Assembly: GCF_019175385.1 (NCBI RefSeq)
Contig: NC_083344.1
Coordinates: 57,536,782 to 57,600,781 of the forward strand
DNA length: 64,000 nucleotides
DNA from: Lycium barbarum
Taxonomy: Eukaryota; Streptophyta; Magnoliopsida; Solanales; Solanaceae
Reading direction: 5' to 3'
Under the pieces are notes generated by a model. It had not been told where the DNA came from. It was given only the letters and a program-made list of their open reading frames with translations, and searched no databases. The position numbers were made by a program, and so were the translations under genes. Within the stretch, counting starts at the first letter, position 1. Each line of letters starts with the position of its first letter. Positions 45,657 to 57,181 of this stretch are shown piece after piece.

Positions 45657-46712
45657 GGGGTCGTTTGGTAGCTAATTAGGACTATGCAGGTATTAGTAAT
45701 TAAGGTATTAGTAATGTATGTATTAGTAATACATGTATTAGTTATGTAGGATTTTAGCTATGCAGAGTTTAACTTTGCATAAATTATTTCTTTGGATGTT
45801 GGTTTTTTATATTAAAAGTTAATAAATATTATATACTTTCTAAAAATATTTGTTTAGAAAAACAAAGTATTTAAGTGGGGAATGATAAGGGTAATATTAT
45901 CATTTCAACATTTTATACATGTATTAGTTATTTCATCTTCTATCCCGCATAAAATAATACATAGATCACCTCATAACTTATACATGTATTAGGTATGTGA
46001 GTTTCTAAATTGCAAACCAGACGTCGTACTAATTTTAAACATGAATAAATTACTTCCTAACTAGCTACCAAATGCGATATAAGTATGCAAAAATTAATAC
46101 ATGAATAAGGTATTTCTTTACGAGCTATCAAACGTGGTATAAGTTAATACACAAATTAATATATTAATAACTTGCCTCTTGTCTAGCTGGTTATGATTAT
46201 GCAGATATTAGTAATGCAGGTATTTGTTATGCAGGTATTAGTAACGTAGCTATTAGTTATGCAGGTATTAATAATTTAGGTATTAGTGTTATGCAGGCAT
46301 TAGTTATGCAGGGTTTAGTTATGCATAAATTATTTCTTTGGATGTTGCTTTGTTATATTAAAAGTTAATAAATATTGTATACTTCTTAAAAATAAAATGT
46401 TTATTTACAATTAAACTTTTTATTCATGTATTAGTTCTTCCATCTTCTACCCCGCATAAAATAATATATAGATTCCCCCATAACTTATGCATGTATTAGT
46501 TATGCGGGTTTCTATATAAATTGTAAACCAAACGTCTTACTAATTTTATAAATGAATAACTTACTTCCTAACTAGCTACCAAACGCGGTATAAGTATGCA
46601 GAAATTAATACATGAATAAGGTGTATCTTTACTAGCTACCAAACATGGTATAAGTTAATGAAGAAATTAATACATGGATAACTTGTCTCTTGTCCAATTA
46701 CCAAACGACCCC
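45657..46712. mobile_element. tandemly doubled Tourist-type (PIF/Harbinger) MITE
   Basis: A 1056-bp element with inverted ends GGGGTCGTTTGGTA and TACCAAACGACCCC, flanked by TAA (45654-45656 and 46713-46715). The halves (about 45657-46175 and 46176-46712) are diverged direct copies: both contain CATAAATTATTTCTTTGGAT, CCGCATAAAATAATA and CTTCCTAACTAGCTACCAAA. Only the outer ends carry the full terminal repeat. A 3-bp TAA duplication is typical of Tourist. Confidence 0.85.
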
Positions 46713-46994
46713 TAAGAGTTTAAGTTTTGCACATATTTACACCGTCAGATATATTAATTTACAATAAGATCACTAGCTTTTTCTTAATCCTTTTTCAATT
46801 TAATCTAACATTGGGTTTTTTTTATATTCTTGCTCATCCTTCAAACCCCGCTTCTTTCTCGATTTGTCCGTTCAATTTCTCTTTTCTTCTACCATGTGTG
46901 CCTCTCTTTCTCCTTCGAAACCTCTACCCCTCCTTTTCGATCTTTTGGGTTCTATTGTTGTCATGGTCTTTTGCCTCTAGGTATAGTGGATTTC
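46713..46994. other. unassigned DNA
   Basis: Pyrimidine-rich plus strand with no feature recognised. Confidence 0.5.
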
Positions 46995-47080
46995 GTTACA
47001 GTAGGCCTTTATGGTCCAGTCCGGCCCTTCCCTGAACCTCGCACATAACTGGAGCTTAGTGCACCGGATTGTCAATTTTT
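46995..47080 (+). mobile_element. Au-type SINE, 3' fragment
   Basis: TTACAGTAGGCCTTTATGGT, GGCCCTTCCCTGAACC and GGAGCTTAGTGCACCGGATT correspond in order to the conserved 3' part of the plant Au SINE, followed by a T-rich end. The tRNA-like 5' half was not recognised, so it is truncated or decayed. Confidence 0.7.
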
Positions 47081-48123
47081 TAGTTTGAAGCAGCAAGGGC
47101 GGTGACAACTTAATTGATGGGTATATCTATATGTTTGTAGTTAGAAATAAAATTTCTTAGTCTTAAATTACTTGAATTAATTTCATCAAATTTGTACCTT
47201 TTCATACACTAAATCCAGGCTATACCAAATTCTTTTTGTTTTCCAATTCCAGTAGTGCAATAACTGGTGAAAAATTGAAAAATTATGATCGATGAATTTA
47301 CAGATCCAACTTGAAAGGAAATTTGATGCCTAGCAAAATTGCTATGAGTAAAGGTGCCCTACGCAAAGTATTTTTATAGAATACGACATCGAAGAAGTAC
47401 TCCAATTGAGTGATTTTGATGATGATGTTGAGACAAAATCACGAAAAACTAGAATTTAGGTAACAAACTCGGAAAGAAAATAATTTTGGTTACCTCTACA
47501 ACTAGGATTCTAACTTGCCTTCAATTGTTTGTATCTTAAATAATAACTATATAGAAAAGGTAAAAGTCAATGTGATTACCTGTAAAATGATCTGAATAGT
47601 ATAATAAGTATTATACACTAACAGTGCATAAAACTTAAACTCAAATCCTAAATTACCGAAAAGAGGAAGGAAAAAATGCGCCATTTTCATTCAGCCAACG
47701 ATCACCCCAGCTCCTCCTTCTTTTTCATTGAGTTGACTCCTATTCTTCTTCTTTTGTTGCTAACTCTTGTGCTTCATTCCATTCTCCCTTACTTCTTCTT
47801 CATTCAGTAAATTGGTGAATTCAAATAAACGAATTCACCCGATTTATGCATTTTCTGGATTGGATTTCGTTCGTGTAGCACTGAGCATTACTTCAGAGGT
47901 GATTTCTGATAATTTGGTAAGTGAACAATGTTGTTTTGTGTCAATTGTTCATCTGGGTAAAGTTGTTGTTTTTTCAACACCTTCAGTAGTAATTACAGTA
48001 GTTGTAATAACTACTAAAGATGTTGCATAAAAGCTTTTGAATTTATTGCAACAACTAATAATGAGTAGCTGGTGACTCAATAATAGATGTTGAGCTTAAA
48101 ATGATGTTTTGATAATATGACAA
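47081..48123. other. unassigned host-like DNA
   Basis: Contains a C/T-rich stretch at 47695-47810 like a plant 5' UTR, followed by GAATTTG-like sequence and a possible splice donor GGTAAGTG at 47915. No protein family was recognised. Confidence 0.4.
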
Positions 48124-48306
48124 CCAGTGTATCCAAAGACAATCAAGAGAGACATAAGGAAGGTATTGAAGAACCAGAAGTCGAAACAAATCTCTAAAGG
48201 ATTCAGTGAAGCCGTCACAATATCAGGGGAACTGCTCAATGGAAATGATCCTTATCACGCAACACTGGAGACTGTTGAAAAATTGGGCTCATTCCACATT
48301 CGATGA
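48124..48306 (+). CDS. unrecognised coding-like stretch, partial
   Basis: Read from CCAGTGTATCC, the plus strand stays open for about 58 codons to TGA: KTIKRDIRKVLKNQKSKQIS and ATLETVEKLGSFHIR are typical segments. The amphipathic, charged composition resembles real protein more than chance AT-rich DNA. It lacks a start codon and could be an exon (an AG acceptor-like CCAG precedes it) or a remnant. The frame after the stop stays readable (VAFQIMKILPYVDQHG), hinting at a broken longer gene. No family was recognised. Confidence 0.25.
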   Translation, partial: PVYPKTIKRDIRKVLKNQKSKQISKGFSEAVTISGELLNGNDPYHATLETVEKLGSFHIR

Positions 48307-50455
48307 AAGGTTGCATTTCAAATTATGAAAATATTACCATATGTTGATCAACATGGAATTAGTATTGAAGTAGGAAAGGGAAGCAGACACACATACAAGG
48401 AAAGAATGAGGATCTATGTCAAATAAAGATGGTTTGGGAATACAATTATGAAACCAATACTTGGTTGGATTCAACAAGACAAGGCGGAAACTACTTCTAT
48501 ATATACATAGCACGAACAAGCTTCAGAGCTTAACCACAATCAATGATACAATTCCAACGAGAGGCATTGTGAGCGAAGTCAACACCTAGTCTCTTATAGA
48601 ACCAGCTACAAAGAACCCGGGCTTATTGTTACACCTTGGAATTTCGTGTCGCTCGCATTATGGACATGCCAATGTAAACCTAAAGTGGACATGAAGTCCT
48701 TTTAAGGTTAATAAGGATGTTTGATGATTCTAATTAAGATTCCAAAGGCATTTGAGGCTAAAGAAGTAAGTTCATCGGAGAAAGTTAAGGTCGCGCCATG
48801 TTTCGGGATTTCGTATCGTTTGAGCTATGCATTGCCTAGAATCACCTTGAGGAAAATATATGAGGACCCTTAGATTTTTAATGAAGTTCTATAAAAGTGC
48901 CAAGAAGGTTCCACAAGGATTGGAGATCAAACGAATCGAAAAGATCGCATTTTCGCGAAACCGGGAGAAAGTGAGCAGTGTGCGGTCACACACTCAATGT
49001 GATGACCCGCACACTGCGTGCCAACTTGCCAAAATGGATGGAATTACTTCCCAAAGCCCTTCCCAGGCCACGGGTGGAGTGTGCAGCCGCACACTAAGTG
49101 TGCTAAGCCGCATACTCTTCGCAAAGTTGGTCGGGGTGTGATTTGGCCACCTTTTTAAAACCCAAACGACCCCAAACTCATTTCCACCTTCTCTCACTTA
49201 TTTCCCTACCTTTATAGAGTATTCATAAGGGTTATTGAAGGTTCCTAGTCACTCCCCACCTTTCCATATCATCCAAGGAGAGAATCAACATCAAAACCCA
49301 AAGGTGATCCAAGGAAGGTGATTGTTCTTGTTTTCTTCAAAGTGGTGGTGAACTTGAGCTTGGAGGAAGTTGAGTGAAGTGAAGTTCTTTGATTACAAAG
49401 TATGTTTCCCATATTATTCTTATGGTTGAGTTGATATAGAGGTTTAGTACCCCTTAGAAAGGAAAAGAATAAAAGTGGAGAAGCCATGGATGGTGTAATG
49501 AAGAAGATGACTATGAGTGAACTTAAAAAAGGGATTTTGGCCCAACTTGGGATTTAATTTAATATAAATTCTTGATTGGGATATTATGGATGTTGTTATT
49601 GTTGTTTGGGAGTTGTTTTTCCATATGGTGGAAGTTGATAAAATACGGGAAGTGCTGCCTAAATTTCGTTAACTCGTTAATTATGATAGATTGAGCTTAA
49701 GAGTGTTTTCCAAGACTTAACCTCAGTGTGATCCTCTTGAATGTAGACTTTTCGAATTGGAAGGAGAACGTTAAGCGATTAAGGAGACGTTAAGGCTATT
49801 CCTTCTTCATTTTGGCATGATCCTATGTTATGAGCTAACAAGCGATTAAACGAACTTCCATATTAATCTACTCTTAGAAGCACTAGGAGTACTTCAGTCT
49901 TTAATGTTCCTATACCCCGTATGATTGTTCCTTCTGTTCATGGGTCTTGAGATTATTTATGTTGATGATGTTATCTCAAAGGTTGTCTAGCGGAGGTAAT
50001 ACGACCCCATGTCACTCCGAGAGTCTATGTATACATTTCAGTTATGCATTGCATTCATATACATATGCATATTGACCCATGACCAGAAAGCGTTATATAC
50101 GCGTATATGATATGTATACGGGGTATGGGGAAATGGATAGGCGTTATATACACATTACCACCTGATCAGCTGGTGCACCTTGATGATGATATATGGATCG
50201 GGCCGTACGTTCCTCGGCATTATTATGATATGATATATGGATCGGGCTGAACGTTCCTTAGCACTATGACCTATATTTATATACATGAGCATGATTATCA
50301 TTGAGAGCATGCAAATTATGTGCCTACAGAGGCATTGTCAGTTATACAGATACTTGTTCATACAAATCTATGCACAGTCAGTTTGGCTTTTGAGTTTCAG
50401 ATTCCGTTCATGATTCTTATGCTTATCCTTATGTTACTCTTATGTCTTACATACT

Positions 50456-50515
50456 CAGTATATTATCCGTACTGACTCCCCTATTGCTCGGGGGGCTGCG
50501 TTCATGCCCGCAGGT
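50456..50515 (+). promoter_or_regulatory. conserved LTR double stem-loop module (solo LTR G)
   Basis: CAGTA...CGTACTG, then CCCC-TATTGCTC-GGGG, CTGCGTTCATGCCCGCAG and GT. Confidence 0.65.
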
Positions 50516-50943
50516 TCAGGTAGACAGACAGGTGGTCCAGTTCAGTAGGACCTCTATATCCAGTAGTGGTAAGTGTGCTCCATTTGATCCGGAGCTGCAA
50601 TCTATTTTGGTATTCCATTCTTTTGAGATGTATATGTATATGGGTATGACGGGGCCCTGTCCCGTCCTTTCTACAGCGTTATTGTTTACACCTCGGAAAA
50701 TTTTTCCATTGGTACGTAAGTGAACGAACTAGTGATAAGTATGAGTGCATGAGGTCCATGAGCAAGAAATGACGTTTGATGACCTTAGGAGAGATTTCGA
50801 AGGTATCCGATGTGAGATGAGAAAGTTGGCTAAGTTAAGATGAGATATAAGGTGAGCAATGCATGTGCATGGACGTGGGTAATTAAAATGAGAAGTCCAA
50901 GAGATATGAAAAGTTGCAGATTTGAAATCTGCCCAGTGGTCGT

Positions 50944-51197
50944 AAAGTGCAAAATATGGACCGTAAATTGGTATACGGTCCGTAAACTGGCAGTCGTAAA
51001 TTACCATGCAAGACTTCGACTTTCTGCCCAGTTGAGAAATGGTAAAATACGACCAGGAGGACGGACCGTAAAGTGATTTACGGCCCGTAAACCATGGTCG
51101 TAAATCACGATGCATGCAGCCAAAGTTTCTGGTTCTGGAAATGGTTAAAGACGACCACGAGGGACGGTCTGTAAAGTGGAATACGGACCGTAAACCT
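50944..51197 (+). repeat. cluster of CCGTAAA / TTTACGG inverted motifs in LTR F
   Basis: About nine occurrences of CGTAAA-type heptamers and their inverses in 250 bp, often arranged as short palindromes such as TTTACGGCCCGTAAA. The equivalent cluster in LTR A is at 11064-11306, the same distance from the LTR start. Confidence 0.75.
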
Positions 51198-52620
51198 CCA
51201 TGGACGACCACTGTTCACCCAGCACAGATTTTTGCAATTCATTAAATAAAGGAACCAACACTTATTTTATTTCATTATAACATTACACCACTTCTCTCTA
51301 AAACCTCTCTCTACATTTATTATACAAGTTTTCAAGGATATTTAAGGATCAACAACATAAAACAAGGTGAATCAAGAGTAAGAACATCATCAAAGATCAT
51401 CTAGGTCAAGAAATCCAAATGGAGAAAAACTAGGGTTTTGCTCAAAGTGGAGTATTATTAATCAAAGCTTGTTCCTACAACTTCTAAGGTAAGATTCATG
51501 ATTTTTACATGATGTTTAAGGTATTGAAGAGTTGAAATACATGGATTGTAGAAAATATGGTCAAGTAGGTCATGAATGATGAATAGTGACATTTTGAGGA
51601 ATAATTTGAATTGAATCATGAATGTTGTCGTGTTGTGATATGAATGCATTATAAATGGTACTAAGATCATGAACTAGACACTTTAGACGAATGGACGAAG
51701 TTGGATGTTATGACCATGAATATGGGTGAATTAGAGGCAAATTAAGGAATCTAGATAATGTGGATAATGTGAATGACTAATGGCCATCGTTATGATATTA
51801 ATGAAGGTATAGATGCTAGCATTGGAAGGAAGCGTGCAAGTGTAGAATAGTCCGACGAAAATGTATGTAAGGCTAACCCTTCTTTCATAAGGCATGGTTC
51901 CTTGGTCAAACTCTTAAATCCTCTATATGAGCATGTTGTATTTAAACGATTGACACTCCGAGCTTATAAGCTCACGATCCTCGATATGTGCTACGATTGT
52001 ACTACGCACCCCATATGACGAGTAAGCATAAGATATAGATGTAGCGAAAATGATGATGATAGTGATGACGATGATAATAATAATGATGCTAAAGGTTCCT
52101 ACGGGCTATTATACTTACATGTGCCTATGAAGGGCTATAATGACACCCCGAGCTTATAACGCCGGGTAGGATATATGTATATGAATATGTATAAAGTATG
52201 TATACGATTACGAAACGCGCGCACACCTCTGCAGATGGTACAGATAACCTTGAAGCCTTGGTAGGGCCAGGTATGAGTAACCTTGAGCCTTGGTTGGCCA
52301 AGTATGTATGAAACACCGATCCTATGAGGTCGGGTATGCTATGTAAATGACTATGTATATAATATGAATATGAATGTGATAAGACTATGTATAAGAATAC
52401 GAATAAGGGCATGTATACGAATATGAGCACAAGTATGGTACGAGTACTATTATGGAATACGGATGATGACGTAGGTGTACAAATACGTATGAAAAATGGA
52501 AAGTCCTACGAAAGGCAGGTAAGCGCTATGACGATGATATTATTGTCTCCCCCCCTCCTATGCTATTTCATATGTTGTTCATGATGCTTATTTATTGATG
52601 TTGCTCATGCTTTACATACT

Positions 52621-52679
52621 CAGTACATCCTTCGTACTGACGTCCTTTTGTTTGTGGACGCTGCGTCATGCCCGCAGGT
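52621..52679 (+). promoter_or_regulatory. conserved LTR double stem-loop module (solo LTR F)
   Basis: CAGTACATCCTTCGTACTG, then a second hairpin with stem CGTCC/GGACG instead of CCCCC/GGGGG, then CTGCGTCATGCCCGCAGGT. Confidence 0.65.
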
Positions 52680-53430
52680 GCACAGGGAGACAAACTTGAT
52701 CCATAACTGCCTATTCGGAGATTACATAGAGAGCTCTATTTCCTTCGGAGCCATATCTTTTGGGTACTCATTCTTTTGTGTATATAATTATGGGCATAGC
52801 GGGGTCCTGTCCCACTAATGTGATATGTTATACTCTTAGAGGCTCGTAGACATGTGTATGTGTGGGTAGATGTGTTTGGCCTTGTCGGCCTATGTTTTGT
52901 ATATCATTTTGTCGGCCACGTTGGCCCATGTACATTGATGTGGCATAGATGCCTATGATGATATAAATGTGTTATTGTCCAAATGGGACTAGTTGACGAA
53001 TGAATGGAAATGCATGTATAATTATGTGGCTCACCTAGATGTAAGCATAAGAGTTAGCTAAGAGGGTGCCCGGGTGGGCTAGCACCGGGTGCTCGTCGCG
53101 GCCCCGAGTCGGGTCGTGACAGTTATACTTCAGTAGAGGTCTGTAGACAGATGTATGTATATGTCAGATGATGTAGCCTTGTCAGCTCCTACTCTTTTGT
53201 GTACAACATATGTAGCGGCCTAGTTGACTTGCACTGTTCTTTCAGCATGTATTTATATTCAGATTGTGCAGAGTTCATGAGGTCATCCCTTTTGTGAGGC
53301 AGTATGAGATCAGTTTGAGTTACTTCTGGGCCCTTGATGTTCATTATTGTCCATATATAAGTATAGGAGTGTTTGGCCACTAGAGGTCAGACACTTGTCA
53401 CGACTCATCGGTTTAGGTCGTGACACTTAT

Positions 53431-53825
53431 CAAGTTTTATATTTCAGTTCTTTGTTCACAGTTAGGTTTAAACTGTTGTTCAATCTAAATACCTTTAGTA
53501 GCATTGTGCAATAGGTGTTTTTATCAACTTATAAGGGATCTTTTAATTGAGTAGATTCTTGAGATAGATTGTTAAGTGGGTAGAGGCAGGACTGTTAAGG
53601 AATAGTTCCTTAGGTATTTCAAGGAAGATAGTAAGCATAAACTTCTTGAGTTTAGTGAAGTTGGAAAGTCCTATAATAGATAGGCCGTGATTTTTGCATG
53701 CCTTTAGTAAGGAGTTTTCCACGCAAAAATTCTTGTGTTGATTTATTATTCTGCAACATTACCTTCTTGCATAGTTGCTTAAATAACCTAGTTCTTTGAG
53801 TGCTTAGGTAGTAGCCCGATCCTAG
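53431..53825 (+). mobile_element. copia-like LTR remnant
   Basis: Blocks such as TTCTTGAGTTTAGTGAAGTT and AGTTTTCCACGCAAAAATTC resemble the R/U5 part of Solanaceae copia LTRs. The DNA left of solo LTR G (about 48340-48621) could be its upstream part. The boundaries and family are uncertain. Confidence 0.4.
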
Positions 53826-53841
53826 GCTCTGATACCAAGCT

Positions 53842-54707
53842 TGTTAGGCCCAGAACCTAGGGTTGGGTGTAACAGGCATCCGATGCTATGGATAACACTG
53901 AAAGCACCTTATGAATCAATAAACATCTAATCGTTTCTATTAAACAACCTATCTTAATAAGTACGAAAACAAGTCATTAATGAATTGGATAAAAGAATAA
54001 TTATACTTAGAGATAATTCAGCGGAAGTCAAATCAAATACTTAGTTAATAAACATGGAAAAATGCCCCAACGAGTTATACAAAACTCCAAAACACTACCC
54101 ACAATTTGACAACTATCTATGGAGCTTCTAGGATAATGAATAAATGTCTAAATCACGAGACACAACCCGAAAAGTAGAACACAAAAAGTAATGATAGGAT
54201 GGTACCGGGAGATACATCTTGAAGACGATTCTCAGAAGATACACTTTTATACTTACGAGGTACATTCTCTTTATACTCTTTTATATATTCTTTTTTAATA
54301 TACGTTCTTTATAAATACTTGATACTTGTTATAAATACATTTTTATACACTGTATATACTTAACATATAATCACCTTGTATAACTTTTAATGAAATCACA
54401 AAATTTTAAAAACAGGTAATAATAATGACAAACAGATAGATAATCCCCCTCTAGTGTTCAGTTAAATGAAGTTTAAGGATTGTCTTCGGACGGGCTCTGA
54501 GGGGTGCCTAATATCCCCTCAGGGTAAATAAAACCTTTATCTAGAATCTCATAGGTTTCGTGGAATAAAAATGGAATAGACACACAAATACATATAGGTT
54601 TCATGTTTTCCCTAAAAAATTAGGTGGCAACTCTAACTCTTTTATACCAGTTAGAAGAACCGGAAAGTTGCAAACTATCTTGGACCCGTTCAAAATGGGG
54701 CGCAACA
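53842..54707 (-). mobile_element. candidate LTR of another element
   Basis: TG at 53842 and CA at 54707 bound 866 bp. Immediately left, GCTCTGATACCAA (53826-53838) is the inverse of a Met-tRNA primer site, as expected beside a minus-strand 5' LTR. No second copy is present to confirm it. Confidence 0.35.
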
Positions 54708-54719
54708 ACCATCAACATG

Positions 54720-55690
54720 AAACTCTAAATCTCTACGCCACACGTCCAATAGGAATTTGGCGACTCTAAGCTGTTTTCAAGCGCTCCTGAATCAACTTAA
54801 CCTTTTCCATAGCCTGATGGACAAGTCTGTCCCAAACAACTCTGCTTCACCAACTTCAAACCCCCAAGAGGTGACCTACGCTTTCTCCCATACAAGGCTT
54901 CAAACGGTTCCATCTTGATACTAGCATAATAACTATTAATATAAACGAATTCAATGACAGGCAAGTGATCATCCCAATTTCCTTTAAAATCTAGGACACA
55001 TGCTCTCAACATATCTTCGAGGGTCTGAATAGTGTGCTCTGCCTAACCATCTGTCTTAGTATGAAAAGTGGTACTGAGATTCACATTGGTAACCGATCCT
55101 TTCTTAAAGGACTTTCAAAAGATCACTATTAACTGGCACCTCGATCTGATATAATGGACACCGGAGTCCCGTGCAACTTAATATAATGGATATCGGAGTC
55201 CCGTGCAACCTAACAATTTCCTTAATATACAATCTGGCATGGTCCTCTGCTGAATCGATGGTCTTCATTGACAAAAAATGTGTTGACTTAGTAAGTCGGT
55301 CTACAATTACAAAAATGAATCATGCTTCCAAAATGAGCGAGGTAAACCTGTTATGAAGTCCATATTTGTCATCTCCCATTTCCACATGGGAAAGTCTATA
55401 TTCTCGCTAAACCACCAGGCGTCTGGTGCTCGACTTTCACTTGCTGACAATTCAGACATTTAGCCATATAATATGCCACATTATTCTTCATTTCATACCA
55501 CCAATAAACCTCTTTAAGGTCATGGTACATTTTAGTAGTGTTTGGATGGATAGAATTTGGTGAACTAGGTGCTTCTGTCATAATTCTTTCTCTAAGCCTA
55601 TATACATCTTGGACGCATAATCTCTTTGGTACTTTAAACTACCATCATCTCTCCCCGGTTCAGAAGCCATCATTTAATGCTTATGAATCC
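54720..55690 (-). pseudogene. decayed gypsy integrase fragment
   Basis: The minus strand shows an integrase zinc-binding remnant (SIHPNTTKMYHDLKEVYWWY, AKCLNCQQVKVEHQTPGG; about 55400-55581). Further left it shows the core end ([40 protein letters not shown]; 54797-55012). Frames are broken throughout, and a duplicated patch (ATATAATGGACACCGGAGTC / ATATAATGGATATCGGAGTC) occurs at about 55150-55205. It is related to, but much more diverged than, the integrases of A and B. Confidence 0.75.
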
Positions 55691-56380
55691 CTTCCTTTCA
55701 TACATAACTTGGCATGATCTTTTAGCCTTTCTGTGATTTCTTAACCACCAACAACTGAGCTTAACACAAGTCAATCGACGATCACTCTACTCACTTCGTG
55801 TCTCTTACACACGCAAGGCATATTCTTTATGGCGACTATATCATTTTTGCTCTCATTACTAAACTGTGGTTCTTCATATCTCATCCTAACTCTTCGGATT
55901 TTAAAAGTCCAACTGGACTTACTGAGACCAAAGACTGACTTAGACCAAAGGATGAGGTCTTATACTTACGGATTCTTCTCTTTTGTTGAGGTCAAGAAGT
56001 CTTCCCTTTATCTTATGTCATTCTTCATACGTTACATTACTCAGGACTCATTTTTATACTAAATTTTGAGCAACCTTTCTTACCAAAAAAATTGAGTTAC
56101 TTACATAATTGTGGAACTAGTGTATTCATAACCGTCATACACAATCTTAATGACTTAAATTTTCTCACACTGTCAATTTTAGGGAAATCCCCTTTTAATA
56201 ATTCTTAAAGGCTATTGTTCTTTAGTTTGCTCTCTTATTGCTTAGCTTATTTCTTCTTCCACTTATCACTATACTTCAAATGTAACTTAAACCCTTGGGT
56301 TCTAACACACTTTCGGGGGTATTGAAACTATCACCCACTCATTAGTGTTCATCTGACTAAGAAAATCAAATCATACCTCT
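55691..56380. other. unassigned DNA, probably decayed gypsy internal region
   Basis: Follows on from the integrase fragment. No conserved block was recognised. Confidence 0.4.
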
Positions 56381-57181
56381 TGTAACACTCAGCGAAACCG
56401 GGTTAGGTGTGAATGCATTAAATGAGAATTAATGTGAAATTTTAGGTATATGAAGTTCTATCAAGATGAGTTTGGATGAAAATAGTTGATTTAAGATCAA
56501 GACCAAGTAGTGAAGTTCGTAAGAGTTCTTAAACTCATCTAAGTTTTGGTAGGCCTGAATTGACATCTAGGCCAGTTTTGGGAAAATCCGTTGAGAATTT
56601 GGGAACACTTCTGCAATGAAAGTTATAGAACTTTAAAATATCTTTCCAACAGTATCAGGTGGAGCTCAAAGGGAGTTGTGAGCAAAAAATTATTCCCATT
56701 TTACTGAAACCTATCTGGGATGCCGCAAAACCATAATGCGACGCCACGTCCACTTCGGTTTTCGACAAATTTTTAAATGTTTCTGGAGTGAATTTCATCC
56801 AGAATGCGGCCCGTATGAGGCCGCAAACTCCACATGCGACCGCATATTCATCGTAGCATCCCCAATCGGGAATTTTTTTAAAAGGACGGTATTTGCTTGG
56901 AATTTTCAAACCCACTTCTTTTTGGACGACATTTTGAGTAGAAAACAACCTAGGGCTTCTCAAAACCTTACAAGGTGAGTTCCTAACCATCTTATGAATA
57001 AAAAATATCAGACTAACAAAAATTAACACTAGTTCATCTTCCAAAAACCCTAGATTCTTGAAACCCAAGAAAGAGAAGAAGAAAGGACGTTTGGGGACGT
57101 TTGAGATTCCTTCAAAAAGATACGATCCTTGATTTTTCTGATGTTATGAAAGGGTTTAGACTAGCGTAGGTTATCCTATGG

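Larger units (their letters stand above)
50683..53121 (+). mobile_element. solo LTR F (gypsy, same family as LTR A)
   Basis: A 2439-bp LTR starting TGTTTACACCTCGGAAAAT and ending GGGTCGTGACA, flanked by GTTAT on both sides (50678-50682 and 53122-53126). The inverted CCGTAAA/TTTACGG cluster (50944-51197), length and ends match LTR A. It is inserted about 12 bp after the GACGGG hairpin of LTR G. Confidence 0.9.
48627..53425 (+). mobile_element. solo LTR G (gypsy), split by solo LTR F
   Basis: It starts TGTTACACCTTGGAATTTCG and ends GGTCGTGACA, with perfect CTTAT duplications (48622-48626 and 53426-53430). Without F and its duplication the LTR is about 2355 bp. It carries the double stem-loop (50456-50515) and the GACGGG/CCCGTC hairpin (50648-50666). 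No internal domain exists, so it is a solo LTR. Confidence 0.88.
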
